From Cladopsammia gracilis (taxonomy: Eukaryota; Cnidaria; Anthozoa; Scleractinia; Dendrophylliidae), in assembly GCA_022457155.1 (NCBI GenBank), contig JAJGOT010000708.1, positions 62,001 to 126,000 of the forward strand: 64,000 nt of DNA, given 5' to 3'. The notes below the pieces were generated by a model. The model saw only the letters and a list, made by a program, of their open reading frames with translations, was not told where the DNA came from and did not search any database. Shown here piece after piece: positions 9,128-18,550 of the stretch. A program made the translations under genes and the position numbers. Numbering within the stretch: position 1 is the first letter of the stretch; the number at the start of each line of letters is the position of its first letter.

Positions 9128-10378
9128 ATGGCCGTGCAACCAAACCTCCTCCCAACGAACGCAGAGAAGATTCTTGGTGCTATGAAAGCAGAGCGCACCG
9201 TAAAGCGCATCACCTTTGAACGCACTACAGCCAAGCCCGGCGAGACCCTGTACGTTACGGTGCCCAAGCTCAACGAACATGAGGTTATCGTGTCGGGCTC
9301 GCTTGCCTTGCTCTTTAACATCGACCTTGCCGGCGGGCACGCAAACAACTATCTCGTACAAAATGTCTCCAGAGCACTAGTTGACAGGCTCGTTGTCAAG
9401 TTTGCCGCCACCACTGTCCAGGACACCGTTGGGTACGATATTTACAAAATCTTTGAGGACCTTTTCCTTTCTGTTGACAAGAGAGACAACATGCTCCCCG
9501 AGGGCATCCAGAGTGCAGACTTGAGCAAGATTCGCTCTAGTGCCGGCGACAAGAAGACCTCTGGCGTGGATGCGGAAAACAAGCTGGAGGCCATTTACAA
9601 AAACAAATATCGCATCAACCTTGACCACCAGATTATAACAGACCACGGTGTAATGTACCCACAAGCACTCTACAACGATTTGACATTCGAGATAACGGTC
9701 GCCCAGGCTTCTCAAGTTGTCAAGGGTTCGGATACAAGCAAGCTTGTCTACAAGTTGACAAATATCCAGCTTGAGTACGAGACAATCCGAAGTAAGCAGC
9801 TGGCTGACGAGGCAGCAAGTGTATACTCTAGCGGAAAGGAGTTTGCCTACGACCATATCATGCGAGAGGAAGTGGTCCCCTTCTCGAAGGGTTCAGACGC
9901 GCGGCTGAATCTCAGGGTGAACCCTCAGCGCAGGTCACTGAAAGCCATACTTCTGCTATTCATCGAACCCTACACAGCAGGAGCCAGGGACTCAGAAAAA
10001 TACTTCAACCCAGACATCACCAAAGTTAATGTCACCATAAACGGCTCCCCCAACAGGATTTATAACGAAAGCATCAACGGGACCGACATGTGGCGTGAGG
10101 TCAGTCGCCTCTTCAAAAAGAGGGGTGATGGCAGGCCCAACATGAATCTAACCAAATATCTCACGGGCAACAAGTTCGGGCTCCTTATCGATCTTAGATC
10201 AATGGCTGATACAACCCTACATGGCAACGGTCAACGCCTCGTCAACACAAAGGACGGCGTACATCTTGAGATCGAAAGGACAACATCCGGCTCGGGAAAC
10301 GTGCACTGCCACATCTACACGATCTGCGACTCACAGATGAACATCATGGACAGACAGCTGCAGGCTGTTCAGTACTAA
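9128..10378 (+). CDS. Major capsid protein (double jelly-roll type)
   Basis: 416 residues, apparently intact. It opens with a PGETLYVTVPKL strand, then VSRALVDRLVVKF, a YDIYKIFEDLFLS helix and a DNMLPEGIQS loop. Mid-protein is NKYRINLDHQ, then a LVYKLTNIQLEYETI strand and QRRSLKAILLLF. The C-terminus carries MDRQLQAVQY. The order of strands and the IQLEYETI and SLKAILLLF signatures match Polinton and adintovirus double-jelly-roll capsid proteins as I know them; length is at the short end. It would form the trimeric capsomers of the icosahedral shell. A homologue at about four-fifths identity is at 38851-40104. The packaging ATPase follows 17 bases downstream. Confidence 0.8.
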   Translation: MAVQPNLLPTNAEKILGAMKAERTVKRITFERTTAKPGETLYVTVPKLNEHEVIVSGSLALLFNIDLAGGHANNYLVQNVSRALVDRLVVKFAATTVQDTVGYDIYKIFEDLFLSVDKRDNMLPEGIQSADLSKIRSSAGDKKTSGVDAENKLEAIYKNKYRINLDHQIITDHGVMYPQALYNDLTFEITVAQASQVVKGSDTSKLVYKLTNIQLEYETIRSKQLADEAASVYSSGKEFAYDHIMREEVVPFSKGSDARLNLRVNPQRRSLKAILLLFIEPYTAGARDSEKYFNPDITKVNVTINGSPNRIYNESINGTDMWREVSRLFKKRGDGRPNMNLTKYLTGNKFGLLIDLRSMADTTLHGNGQRLVNTKDGVHLEIERTTSGSGNVHCHIYTICDSQMNIMDRQLQAVQY

Positions 10379-10395
10379 ACACACGTATATAGAGA
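10379..10395 (+). promoter_or_regulatory. Short AT-rich spacer before the ATPase start
   Basis: ACGTATATAGAGA lies between the capsid stop and ATPase ATG 10396, a weak version of the TATATATA tract seen before other genes. Confidence 0.4.
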
Positions 10396-10994
10396 ATGGA
10401 TCCACGAAAGCTGCCATTCAATGCCCTAATTATCGGGCCGACTAACTCTGGCAAACACAATATCTTCTGAATCAGCTGCGCGGTCCCGTCAGGGGCAAGT
10501 TTGACTATATTGTTCTCTTCTGCCCAACATTTGTCCACAACAAGACATATAATGGCTTCGTGGACAAGGAGCCACGCATTTTCGTGATAGACTGTCAGCA
10601 GCATGAGATTGAAGCATGGTTAACTTTAGCCAGTTATTACTTCGACGGGACAAACACGCTCTTTGTGCTCGATGATTGTGCTGCTTCGAAGGATGTGAAA
10701 GGCCGCACGAGTCAACTTGTGAAACTAGGGTTCAGTGCTCGCCACAACGGCTTGTCAGTGTGGGTGCTAACCCCACAGTTAACTAGCATTGCAAAACCCT
10801 TTAGGGAAAACGTTGCAGCGATTGTGCTTTTTTACACCCCATCAAGCAAAACAACGAAGGCCATCTTCGACGACTATGCCGGTGAGCTTGAACATCAAGA
10901 GTACAAAGAGTTGATTGCAAAATTAAAGGGACACAAGTTTTCTCACCTAGTCTTCTCTCTGCGGCACCCATATGGGATTGAAGTGAAAATGTGA
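10396..10994 (+). pseudogene. DNA-packaging ATPase (FtsK/HerA superfamily), one-base frameshift
   Basis: Start ATG 10396 encodes MDPRKLPFNALIIGPTNSGK, a Walker A P-loop. Immediately after it the frame hits TGA at 10466-10468. A frame two bases over is open from before 10461 to 10994, consistent with one base lost at about 10454-10460. That part has the Walker B strand NTLFVLDDCA, then VKLGFSARHNGLSVWVLTPQ (sensor region) and a C-terminal helical end. About 199 codons in total, the usual size. In relatives this ATPase pumps the genome into the preformed capsid. A 5' fragment of a second copy is at 38774-38830. Confidence 0.85.
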
Positions 10995-11016
10995 AAACAT
11001 ATATATACGCTGTGCC
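10995..11016 (+). promoter_or_regulatory. TATATATAC tract before small gene
   Basis: ACATATATATACGCTGTGCC ends at the ATG of 11017. It is the same motif and spacing as before neighbouring genes. Confidence 0.5.
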
Positions 11017-11257
11017 ATGAACACCTCAACCAGTATCCACAAGCTCACGGTCTTTTCACAACTTCTGGGTGAATTGCAGAGTCATGCGGAGGAGATGCAA
11101 ATACAGATAATAAAAAACCGCTGACGCGGACGATCTGCGTATCATGCTTCTTAACCGCTATCCTTTGAAACTCACTGTGTGCCCAGCCACCATGACGGCG
11201 CTTATACGTGAGGTTGAAAGTCTTTTGCCTGACATCAAGAGAATAATTGAAAAATAA
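11017..11257 (+). pseudogene. Small helical Polinton protein, frameshifted
   Basis: ATG 11017 opens MNTSTSIHKLTVFSQLLGEL and stops at a TGA near 11122. The next frame continues collinearly with DDLRIMLLNRYPLKLTV and ends at TAA 11255-11257 after a helical REVESLLPDIKRIIEK tail. One indel near 11118-11125 explains the break. About 80 codons. It is followed after 18 bases by the next gene's ATG. I do not recognise the function. Confidence 0.55.
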
Positions 11258-11275
11258 ATACATAATATATACGCA
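11258..11275 (+). promoter_or_regulatory. AT-rich promoter tract before gene at 11276
   Basis: ATACATAATATATACGCA lies directly before the ATG. Confidence 0.5.
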
Positions 11276-11893
11276 ATGGCAACAAACCACCCAGACGACG
11301 TGGCCTTCCACCCAGACGACGTGGCCTTAATGAATGACCTCATGCAGCAGCTAGAAACAGTCCCTGATAGCTCCTTGCCATCAGCGATTCCTGAAGTCGT
11401 AACAGGTAATGACACTCCAGCTCAACGCGAGAAACTGGCAGTCCTTGTTTCAACCGGCAAATCAAAAGAAGCCATAGGTGTCCAGCTCACACACGAGTAG
11501 GTGAAGCGCCTGACGGATAAAGAGGTTGAAAAGTACTACAAAAGGTATGAAGCATATGTCGGCAACAAGACGACCGAGTCTCTGATTGACAGCGTTATAA
11601 TGTTCGCAACCAAAGGCGCCGGCATGGTTGTTAAGATTGACGATGTAGAGGCACTGCAGAAAGAACTCAAAAATGACTACATGATTCACCATGAACTTTC
11701 ATCTCTTGCTGGAAACCTTGCACTGCGATGTGGGCGATTCTTGGCCTTGGCCAATGCTGTTTTGATCACTACAAAACACATCGACTTCAAAAAGGAGCCA
11801 GAAGAGTTGCCCCCTGAACCTTCTCCACCTGTACACCCAAGCAGAGATGGGGAAGGTTACCCACTCGAGGGTTTTGATGAAGTTGACAAATAA
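11276..11893 (+). pseudogene. Conserved Polinton protein with internal amber stop
   Basis: One frame of 205 codons interrupted only by TAG at 11498-11500. The N-terminal part has a duplicated HPDDVA motif. After the stop the frame continues VKRLTDKEVEKYYKRYEAYV, then a hydrophobic DSVIMFATKGAGMVV segment and ALRCGRFLALANAVLI, and a Pro-rich acidic tail. The type recurs in cnidarian Polintons in my memory; two hydrophobic helices suggest membrane association. A single point mutation could explain the stop. Readthrough is possible but unsupported. Confidence 0.6.
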
Positions 11894-11898
11894 TCTGA

Positions 11899-11953
11899 AA
11901 GGAACCACGAAGGAACCTGACAGGAACCTGACAGGAACCTGACAGGAACCACT
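11899..11953. repeat. 11-bp tandem repeat
   Basis: AGGAACCTGAC repeated about three to four times, with partial units on each side, just after the stop of the preceding gene. Confidence 0.8.
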
Positions 11954-11965
11954 AAGGTTTGAAAT

Positions 11966-11989
11966 AAAAAAATATACATATATACACAC
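11966..11989 (+). promoter_or_regulatory. AT-rich promoter tract before gene at 11990
   Basis: AAAAATATACATATATACACAC ends at the ATG pair. Confidence 0.5.
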
Positions 11990-12427
11990 ATGATGGCACA
12001 ACCACTCGAGACGGTGCCTGAAGAAACAGTCGCGCCAGCAGCACCCACAACCAACACGCACGTTACCTCTGATACCCCAAAGACTGCTCCAGCCAAAAAC
12101 CCTGGTCGTGTTGCTTCTGGCAAAAGGCTTGCTGAACGCAATCGTCTGGCAAGAGAGGCAAAAAAACAAGCACAAGCTGCTAAAGCAACAAACGAGCCTA
12201 CCCCAAACTCGGCACCCCAAAACTCGACAAATGAAGAAGCTAGCAGCAACACAGCATTTCTCATTCTTGGTGTTGTTGGGGTTATTGTATCCGCTTGGGG
12301 CGTCTATTACCAACGCGAGGCCATTATGAATACACTTGGGCGCAAAGCCCCGACCCCTGCGCCTGTAGAGGTGAATGAAGTTCAAACTCCCCCACCACCG
12401 AGACGGAGAATTCGCGAGATGGAGTAA
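11990..12427 (+). CDS. Basic/Ala-rich protein with one membrane segment
   Basis: 145 residues. The first third is Pro/Thr/Ala-rich. A basic segment around residues 38-60 contains GKRLAERNRLAREAKKQ. A hydrophobic helix AFLILGVVGVIVSAWGVYY lies near 89-107, and the tail is Pro-rich and basic (PPPPRRRIREME). The layout suits a small single-pass membrane or virion protein with a nucleic-acid-binding stretch. The frame is intact. It is part of a run of small rightward genes between ATPase and integrase. The start is a double ATG, either of which may be used. Confidence 0.6.
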   Translation: MMAQPLETVPEETVAPAAPTTNTHVTSDTPKTAPAKNPGRVASGKRLAERNRLAREAKKQAQAAKATNEPTPNSAPQNSTNEEASSNTAFLILGVVGVIVSAWGVYYQREAIMNTLGRKAPTPAPVEVNEVQTPPPPRRRIREME

Positions 12428-12446
12428 AAAATCTTATATATACACC
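12428..12446 (+). promoter_or_regulatory. TATATATAC tract before gene at 12447
   Basis: AATCTTATATATACACC directly precedes the ATG. Confidence 0.55.
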
Positions 12447-12668
12447 ATGGCTGACAAAAAGCTCGTGAAATCTGTTCTCGATGCAGCCACAATCACTGGC
12501 CTTGTCGCAAGTATTGGCTGGGTTGGCAAAAAGATCATCAAAGAAAATCTCACGGCCGACCCCAGCTCGAATCTCATGAACTATGTGAAATTCACTGCCG
12601 TCATGGCTGGGAGCATAGCTCTCAAGAAATATCTCGAGGACCAGAAGATCCTCCCTGCCTCAATGTAA
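12447..12668 (+). CDS. Small Polinton membrane-associated protein
   Basis: 73 residues starting MADKKLVKSVLDA. Two hydrophobic stretches (ITGLVASIGWVG and FTAVMAGSIALKKYL) flank a basic KKIIKEN turn. It is intact, with the TATATATAC tract directly upstream and only 18 bases before the next ATG. The small size and two short helices recall minor virion membrane or vertex proteins, but no function can be assigned. Confidence 0.6.
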   Translation: MADKKLVKSVLDAATITGLVASIGWVGKKIIKENLTADPSSNLMNYVKFTAVMAGSIALKKYLEDQKILPASM

Positions 12669-12686
12669 ATCATATATATATAGCAA
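12669..12686 (+). promoter_or_regulatory. TATATATATA tract before gene at 12687
   Basis: ATCATATATATATAGCA directly precedes the ATG. Confidence 0.55.
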
Positions 12687-13168
12687 TGGCCTCGATCGCT
12701 ATTATGGTTGGTGGAGCAATTTTGAATGCCGCTGCTTTTACTGGTGGCAACTAACTGGCAAAATGGAAAAGCTGCTCTGGAAGAGAAGACCAGACACGAC
12801 AAGGCGTTAGAGGTAACTCTCAAATAAAGCAAGGACCACTTGGACAAACAGCACGGCGAAGTGAAGCCGGATCTTGGTGTAGATCAGGATCAGCAGTATT
12901 GAATAAAACTTAAAACTAAATGCAAGGCTGATCGGACAGCTATAAAGGGTATGATCGGGTCAAAGATGAAGCGAAACACAACTTTCAATACACTGACCAA
13001 GCTCTGGTGCTCTACAACCAAACACATCGGGAGCAGCAAATAACACTTTCCAAAGAGCCCGAGTTCTCTGACTTCTATAAACCAGGCCCACAGCAGAAAC
13101 AAGGCGAACTCTTGTTTATCGGCACTGGCGCACTTGCCCTTGGATATGCAGCATTTTGCTTTCTGTAA
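12687..13168 (+). pseudogene. Small Polinton protein, broken by several stops and indels
   Basis: ATG 12687 gives a hydrophobic MASIAIMVGGAILNAAAFTG start and then a TAA within 25 codons. Collinear pieces in other frames include an LEEKTRHDKALE segment near 12776 and, at 13005-13168, LYNQTHREQQITLSKEPEF followed by a second hydrophobic segment (GTGALALGYAAF) ending at TAA 13166-13168. Hydrophobic ends with a charged middle suggest a two-pass membrane protein of about 150 residues. This is the most decayed gene of the rightward cluster. Confidence 0.55.
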
Positions 13169-13181
13169 AACACATATGTAT

Positions 13182-14170
13182 ATGGAGGCTAAACTCTCAA
13201 AGATCTATTACAGCCCCAAAGGCTACTGGAAAGGCCTTGCTGCTGTCAAAAAGCTAGCTACAGCAGCCAAGGTCTCTGAAGATGTGGCTAAAAAGTGGCT
13301 CGTCAAACAAGCCCTTTGGCAAGTATATCTCCCTACACCACGACATATTCCTCGGCCTAAGTTTGATGTTCAAACTCCTAATGCAGTGCATCAAGCAGAT
13401 CTACTTTTTTTGCCACACGACAAACTGCCTCATGGGCGAAAGATTTACAAATATGCTTTGACAGTTGTTGATGTAGCAAGCCGCTATAAAGCAGCAGAGC
13501 CATTGACTTCGAAAGAGTCTGATGAACTTTCGAAGGCGTTGGCCCGGGTATATAGACGCGGGCCTTTGAAATGGCCACAACTGTTGCAAGTCGATCCGGG
13601 GACAGAGTTTATGGGGGCTGTGACTAAAGAGACTGGGGCTCATAAAACAACCATTCGTCGTGGGCGTGTTGATATCCACAGAGACCAAGGGATTGTTGAA
13701 AGATTCAACAGAACCCTGGCTGAACGATTGTTTGGTTACCAGTACGCAGTTGAAATGAATCTGCCCTCTGGCCGTTCGACTGCTTGGGTTAAAAGATTGC
13801 CAGATGTTATCTCGGCCTTGAACAATGAAGTAACCCGGCTGACTGGCAAGAAGCCTGCGCAAGCGGTCAAAGAGAAAGCAACCTCAGCCAAGCCCGCAAC
13901 CCCATATGCTAGACCTGTGGGGTGAATGAAAAGAAGCTCCCACCTCGGGTTAATTTGCGATATCTATATTACCCCGGTGAGCTTGAGGGTGGTAGTCGAC
14001 GAGCGACGGATCCGATCTGGTCTTTGAAGGTCTACAACATCGAGAAGGTTGTCACCAATCCAAACGAGCCGGTTGTGTATTATCTGTACGACGGCCCCAA
14101 GCGCGGGTTCGTTCGTGAGGAGTTGATGGTTGTGCCGCCGGGCACTCAGTTGCCACCAGCTGGGTTGTGA
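13182..14170 (+). pseudogene. Polinton RVE (retroviral-type) integrase, frameshift before C-terminal domain
   Basis: ATG 13182 follows ACATATGTATA. An N-terminal helical region (no HHCC zinc finger visible) is followed by the RNase H-fold core. Catalytic residues are Asp in NAVHQADLLFLP, Asp in LLQVDPGTEFMG and Glu in RDQGIVERFNRTLAERL. The first frame ends at TGA 13923-13925. The C-terminal part lies in the overlapping frame to 14170, with a YYPGELEGGSRR and VYYLYDGPKRGFVREEL pattern suggesting an SH3- or chromo-like fold. Integrase cuts target DNA with the 6-bp stagger seen around this element. Its 3' end overlaps the antisense polymerase gene by 25 bases. Confidence 0.9.
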
Positions 14171-17100
14171 AACTCGATTGGTTCTGTGTGGATGCCGTCG
14201 GGCAGCACCCAGCGCTTGTCGTAGCAGGCGCTGAAGCCTAGCTTGCGCTGTTCGTACGTGTACATGGCCCCTTCATGCATTCGAAAGCCTCTGTTTGTTG
14301 CCATGTCCTTGTAGCCTTCAAGGGCCCGCTCGTATCTTTCCCACCGAAGCTCATTTTGCCGCTTGTTGACGCCCTTGGAGGACATCTTGGCCTCGCCGCT
14401 TTCCTCGTCTTCTACGTAATAGCACTTGCTGCACAGAGCGATGGCTCGAGTGCCTTCCTTTTCAAGCTTGAACAAGCCGGGTTCTCTGCTGCTCCACTGG
14501 TCCCAGGAGAGCCAGGTCTTTTTCTCCCTTTCGAACTGAGCGCGAAGTTCTGGTCGAACTGCTTCTTCGAGAGTGTCGTATGAAAGGGCGAAGTACATAC
14601 TGTCCGTGTCCATCTGGATAAGCTCGAAGTCGCGCCTGTCGAGATAGTGATCGAGGAACTCGTAGTAGAACTGCAGCATGCGCAACTTAGCAAGTTGATA
14701 GACAACGATACCGACTTGAAAGGGGCGGTTTATGGTGACCTTGTTTTTGCGCAACTCGATCTTGTATGAGCCCCCGATGTCTTCGAGATCTTCAAACCAG
14801 GCTGAGCGCAGGTGTTTGTCGACAGTGTCTTCGTCGTTGGTGTACACAACTCTTGTCTGTCGCTCAACAGCTTCGATGAACTTGCCGTAAGCGCTGTTGC
14901 CCAAAAGCTTGAACACTTCTGGAGCAAGGCTTTTTCCTTGTCAGCGTCGCCTTTCCTTCGAGCGTTGGCATCCTCCCGGACGAACCAGTCGAAGATCTTG
15001 ATGGGTGTGTAGTCGATCGTGCGGTAAACAGCGGTTATGTGGAGTCCGTGGTTGTGAAGCCACTCTAGCACTGGGGCGTAAAGCAGAATCTTTTTTGCTT
15101 GAAGCACGCCAAGTAGCTTCTTTTGGTCTGGCAAGTGGGTTCTATTGCTTTTCACGAGGTAATCCTTCATGTGCTGAGGGACGTCCTCTTCGCCCACGCT
15201 GCGGTTTACAAAGAGCGGAGGAAACTCTTCGAAGTGCTCCCACAAGTCCTGAGGGACTTCGATGTCGACCTCGGCAAAGCCAAACCACTGCTTCGTAATC
15301 AACTTGAACCAGAAGTCTCTTGATTGCGGCTTCTACTGGATCTTCGTAATAGACGACTTTCTCTTTACCACAGGGCATTTCCTGCAACATGGTGCTAGGG
15401 TAAAGGGAGTTCGCATCGAAGCCTAGAATACGCTTGACGATGCGAGCTAAGTCGTATTTGTGTGAGCGGATGCGGGTTTCGCCACGCACTTGTTTACGTG
15501 TGAACACCAAGCTAGGACCTCCAACCACAGCCTCTTTAAGCATTGCATAGGCTTCAGCGCTTGGGGCAAATAGTTGGGGTCGGTTACGGCCTCTCAGGGT
15601 TCCTCTCAGGATGTATTGCATCGAAACCCCAGGCAACGAAACAGCGTCTTTGAAAATGTCAACCCCGAGCTTGGTGTAAAACGCTTTCATTTTCTCGAGG
15701 GTTTCGAGAAAGGGAGTAACATCGAGGTTGTTGTAATACTCCAGCCAGTCTCCGAAGGTCTTCATGCCGCGCTCTTTGAAAACCCGCTCGCATTGTTTGT
15801 ACTCCTCTGGAGAAAGAACAAAGGAGTTTCGGAGTTGTGAGTACCAGCACCAATATGGCGGAAGCCCCTTGTAGTCAAGTTTGTCAGCACTATCAAACCA
15901 TTCGTATGGGAGCCAGGACTTTGTCTGTTTCGCCCCATACGTCTTTACCCATTTGTCGTAGTTGATGCCTGGGGACAGATAGTTTGTGACGTCGAGGAAC
16001 TTGAAGGGGGGCGTGTTGATGAACATGATTTGTCTCTGTTTCTCCCCTGCAAAGACGCCGTGTTCTTGTCCGAGATAAGAAACACAGTGTTTTCTGATAA
16101 GGTGCAGATCGTATCGACCTGAATTGAAGCCGACCACTGGGACCTGTTCACACCATTGCTTGATGAGTTTTTGTTGGTCTTCCGTTAACCCCTCAAGATC
16201 CGGCGGCATGTATTTTTGAGCTATATCATCTCGGATCGCGTTGCCACGGCGCTCCAGAGATTGATAAAACAGTCGGATAAGCTCTTGGCCGGGGAATCTT
16301 TAGAGCAAATGTACTCTGGCTCAGGCTCCAACGTGTCTGCAATGGAGACTGAGATAGGCACGTGCTCGCTTTCGTAAGAGAGATCCCTGGTCGGCTGACT
16401 TGCCTTGGTCATGTCTTGATAGGCTTCGAAGTCGTAGACGATAGCGTTTGGATACGTTTCGTTTCTTTTAGGGGGGATTCGATCGTGCCACCAGGGTCGG
16501 GGCATCTCGTGCTCCCACCTTTCAACCAAGTTGTAGCCAAGTGTCGTGAAGATCTGATTGATTTGCACAGTTCTTACGAAGGCTTGCTCCCTTGTGATTG
16601 TGTTGCCTTGACGGTCAGTCGTGATCACTTCGTTTTTTTGTTCAGGGGCCGGAAAGCACTCTCGACAACCGTGCCAGTGGCAGCCGTGATACTGAAACAC
16701 GGTTTTGCTTTCTGGGTGATAGCCATCAACTTTGTAGCGCCAAATGGTGCGCTCGCCTCCATGGCCACATCTGTGGTGGTGGATGTGGATGCCCCGCTGT
16801 CGAGCCTCATACTCTAGCCAGCAAGTTGCTCGAATGCCGAAACTGCCTTCTGGATAAAACGCCTTTTCAAAAGCTGACTCAGGAGCAAGGATCTGATTTC
16901 CCGGACAGGCAATATTAGTTTGCCCGCGAGTGCACGTCTTGGCGTGGCGCGCTAGGTTACAGGCTTTTGTGAACCTTGCCAAACAATCGCCACAAGTGTA
17001 GTTGTTTGTGACTTTGTTTATGTCAGTGATCAAGAAGGCATGAGCGTTGTAGATACCGATAGTCATCGTAGGGGTGCCGACTTTGTCGTAGCGCGAAGGT

Positions 17101-17972
17101 GTGTAACTCAAAACAAAGTTGCCGTCATCTGTAACAGTGTAAGCGGCAATCCCTTGTCTAAAGTGCCTTTCAAGCAAGTGAAACTTTTGTAAAGTAACAA
17201 CATTGCCATTAGGTCCACCTCTACGGTGAAGAGCAAAGAAGCTTTGCGCTAATGCTCTGGCTCTGCGAGTACTCCTGTCTATACGGGCGCCTTGATGAAC
17301 CGCCAAACACCGAAAGAGGCAAAGATCGTCGTTGTAGTTGTCAAGAGAGATGACTTCTCTTTTGTTACGAAGCCAGTCGGGCAACTCGCCAAGGCCGATT
17401 TGCAAAGGTTGTCGATCTAAAATCGCTTTGGCCTCAACAAAGACAGCGCTTTCGAAAACCCATTTCGTATCAGGCCTGTTGATTTTTTCACCTTGAAGAC
17501 GAAGCTCTTCTTGTTGTTGCAACCATCGCTTCGTTTGCGATAGTTTAGAAAACCAAGGGCTGCTGGTGTTTGTATAGTAAACGATGGGTTCACCGGTTTC
17601 GATGTTTCGCAGCTTGTAGGCCCAGGTAAGTTTAACTTTATGCCTTGTGCGAACCGATTGTTTGATTTTGTTCATCATTTGGGGTACAAGAGGTCTTGTT
17701 AGCCCCTGAGTAAAGCGCCAGTTTATTGTTCTCTGTCTTCGCCCCGGTCTGCCTTGTTCGCCATGTTCGCCACGGTCATATAGTTCAACAATCCGATTAG
17801 GCATCAGAAAGTTCCCCATACGCTCTCGATCTAAAGGGTCAAACCCTGCGAGGTCCTCGTTGCGAGGAGCCCTCAAAAGTGGGTTTCTTTCTTGAGCATC
17901 GAGCCAAGCGATAAGCTCGCGCTGAGGGATATTATCGAAAACGTCACGCTCGTTGTTCATGGGTCTCGCCAT
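14146..17972 (-). pseudogene. Protein-primed family B DNA polymerase, three frameshifts
   Basis: Starts at ATG 17972 after a TATATATATA tract. Frame changes lie near 16240, 15307 and 14917. An OTU-like stretch DDLCLFRCLAVH with a later YNAHAFLI, a C2H2 finger (CGDCLARFTKACNLARHAKTC type) and YHGCHWHGCREC precede the catalytic parts. Exonuclease motifs are IVYDFEAYQD, VVGFNSGRYDLHLI and YYNNLDVTPF. Polymerase motifs are FDANSLYPS (A, near 15400), KLLGNSAYGKF (B, near 14900) and MDTDSMYF (C, near 14600). In relatives it replicates the element from a protein primer at the termini. Combined length is about 1270 codons. Confidence 0.92.
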
Positions 17973-17992
17973 ATATATATATGGGTTTTATA
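17973..17992 (-). promoter_or_regulatory. TATATATATA promoter tract of the polymerase gene
   Basis: On the minus strand TATAAAACCCATATATATAT runs up to the polymerase start, the same motif class as the rest of the element. Confidence 0.55.
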
Positions 17993-17999
17993 TACACGG

Positions 18000-18242
18000 G
18001 GTACCCCTTTCTCCAAATTGGTAATCACGCGGCACCAGTTGTTCAAATAACGGTTTATTAGGGTCTGTAACAGCTTAAAAATATAAAGACCCCGGAGTAG
18101 TAGGTAGGGAGTCAGCTCAAACACCGTTTTCTGAAGGCCCAAAATAAGCCGCCAAACGCCCGAGTTACCGCCCCACAGGACCCAAACGCCCGAATTACCA
18201 CCCCGCAGGGCGAATGAAATGAGTCCTGCGGGGTGGTAAGTC
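18000..18242. repeat. Polinton right terminal inverted repeat with hairpin tip
   Basis: Inverted match to 910-1125. The outermost 45 bases form a perfect 15-bp stem (18195-18209 with 18225-18239) around a 15-base loop GCGAATGAAATGAGT. The loop also occurs at the centre of the left palindrome in the same outward orientation. Confidence 0.9.
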
Positions 18243-18248
18243 AAGTCT
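18243..18248. repeat. Right target-site copy of the Polinton insertion
   Basis: AAGTCT, matching CAGTCT at 769-774 except for the first base. Confidence 0.7.
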
Positions 18249-18534
18249 AATCCCATTACGACTTGCCTGTTTGGGGATGAGTTGCCTAAACACATAAAAG
18301 AAATTGGAGAGGTGAACAAAATCTCCAAGAGGGTGTCTGGTCGCCCAAGTTTGATTAAACATACAGTTAATACATACAAGAGTGGTGCAGATAACAGGCA
18401 TTACCAGCAGAGATCTGGAAGAAGAACCACTTTTTTAGGGTACCGAGGTCGTGGAGGACATTTTCCCAACCGACAACACGTACCAATGCGCTCTACAATG
18501 TCGAGCAGCACCAACACACAGAAAGACAAGGCAT
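18249..18534 (+). pseudogene. DIRS gag, 3' part
   Basis: Same frame as 1-774 after removal of the Polinton. It encodes LFGDELPKHIKEI, a typical DIRS Gag block, then a basic Arg/Gly-rich C-terminus (GYRGRGGHFPNRQH) likely to bind RNA. It ends at TAG 18532-18534, 16 bases before the RT ORF. Confidence 0.75.
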
Positions 18535-18550
18535 AGACAAGGTATGTCCT

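Larger units (their letters stand above)
775..18242. mobile_element. Polinton/Maverick element, near complete but decaying
   Basis: About 17.5 kb bounded by terminal inverted repeats and flanked by a 6-bp duplication. It encodes the diagnostic set: RVE integrase, protein-primed family B polymerase, packaging ATPase and a double-jelly-roll-like capsid protein, plus minor structural genes. Base composition is visibly richer in G+C than the AT-rich flanks downstream. At least eight genes carry frameshifts or stops, so this copy is not intact. I found no adenain-like cysteine protease, which many Polintons carry. Such elements are regarded as integrated virus-like transposons. Confidence 0.95.

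Noticed and set aside
9377..9856. Minus ORF of 159 codons inside the major capsid gene
   Set aside because: Antisense shadow. The plus frame has recognisable capsid landmarks and a homologue at 40104-38851.
11699..12385. Minus ORF of 228 codons
   Set aside because: Cys/Arg/Trp-rich translation opposite two small plus genes with their own promoters; not protein-like.
13134..13181. Earlier in-frame start for the integrase
   Set aside because: It overlaps the end of the preceding gene; ATG 13182 sits directly after the TATA-like tract.
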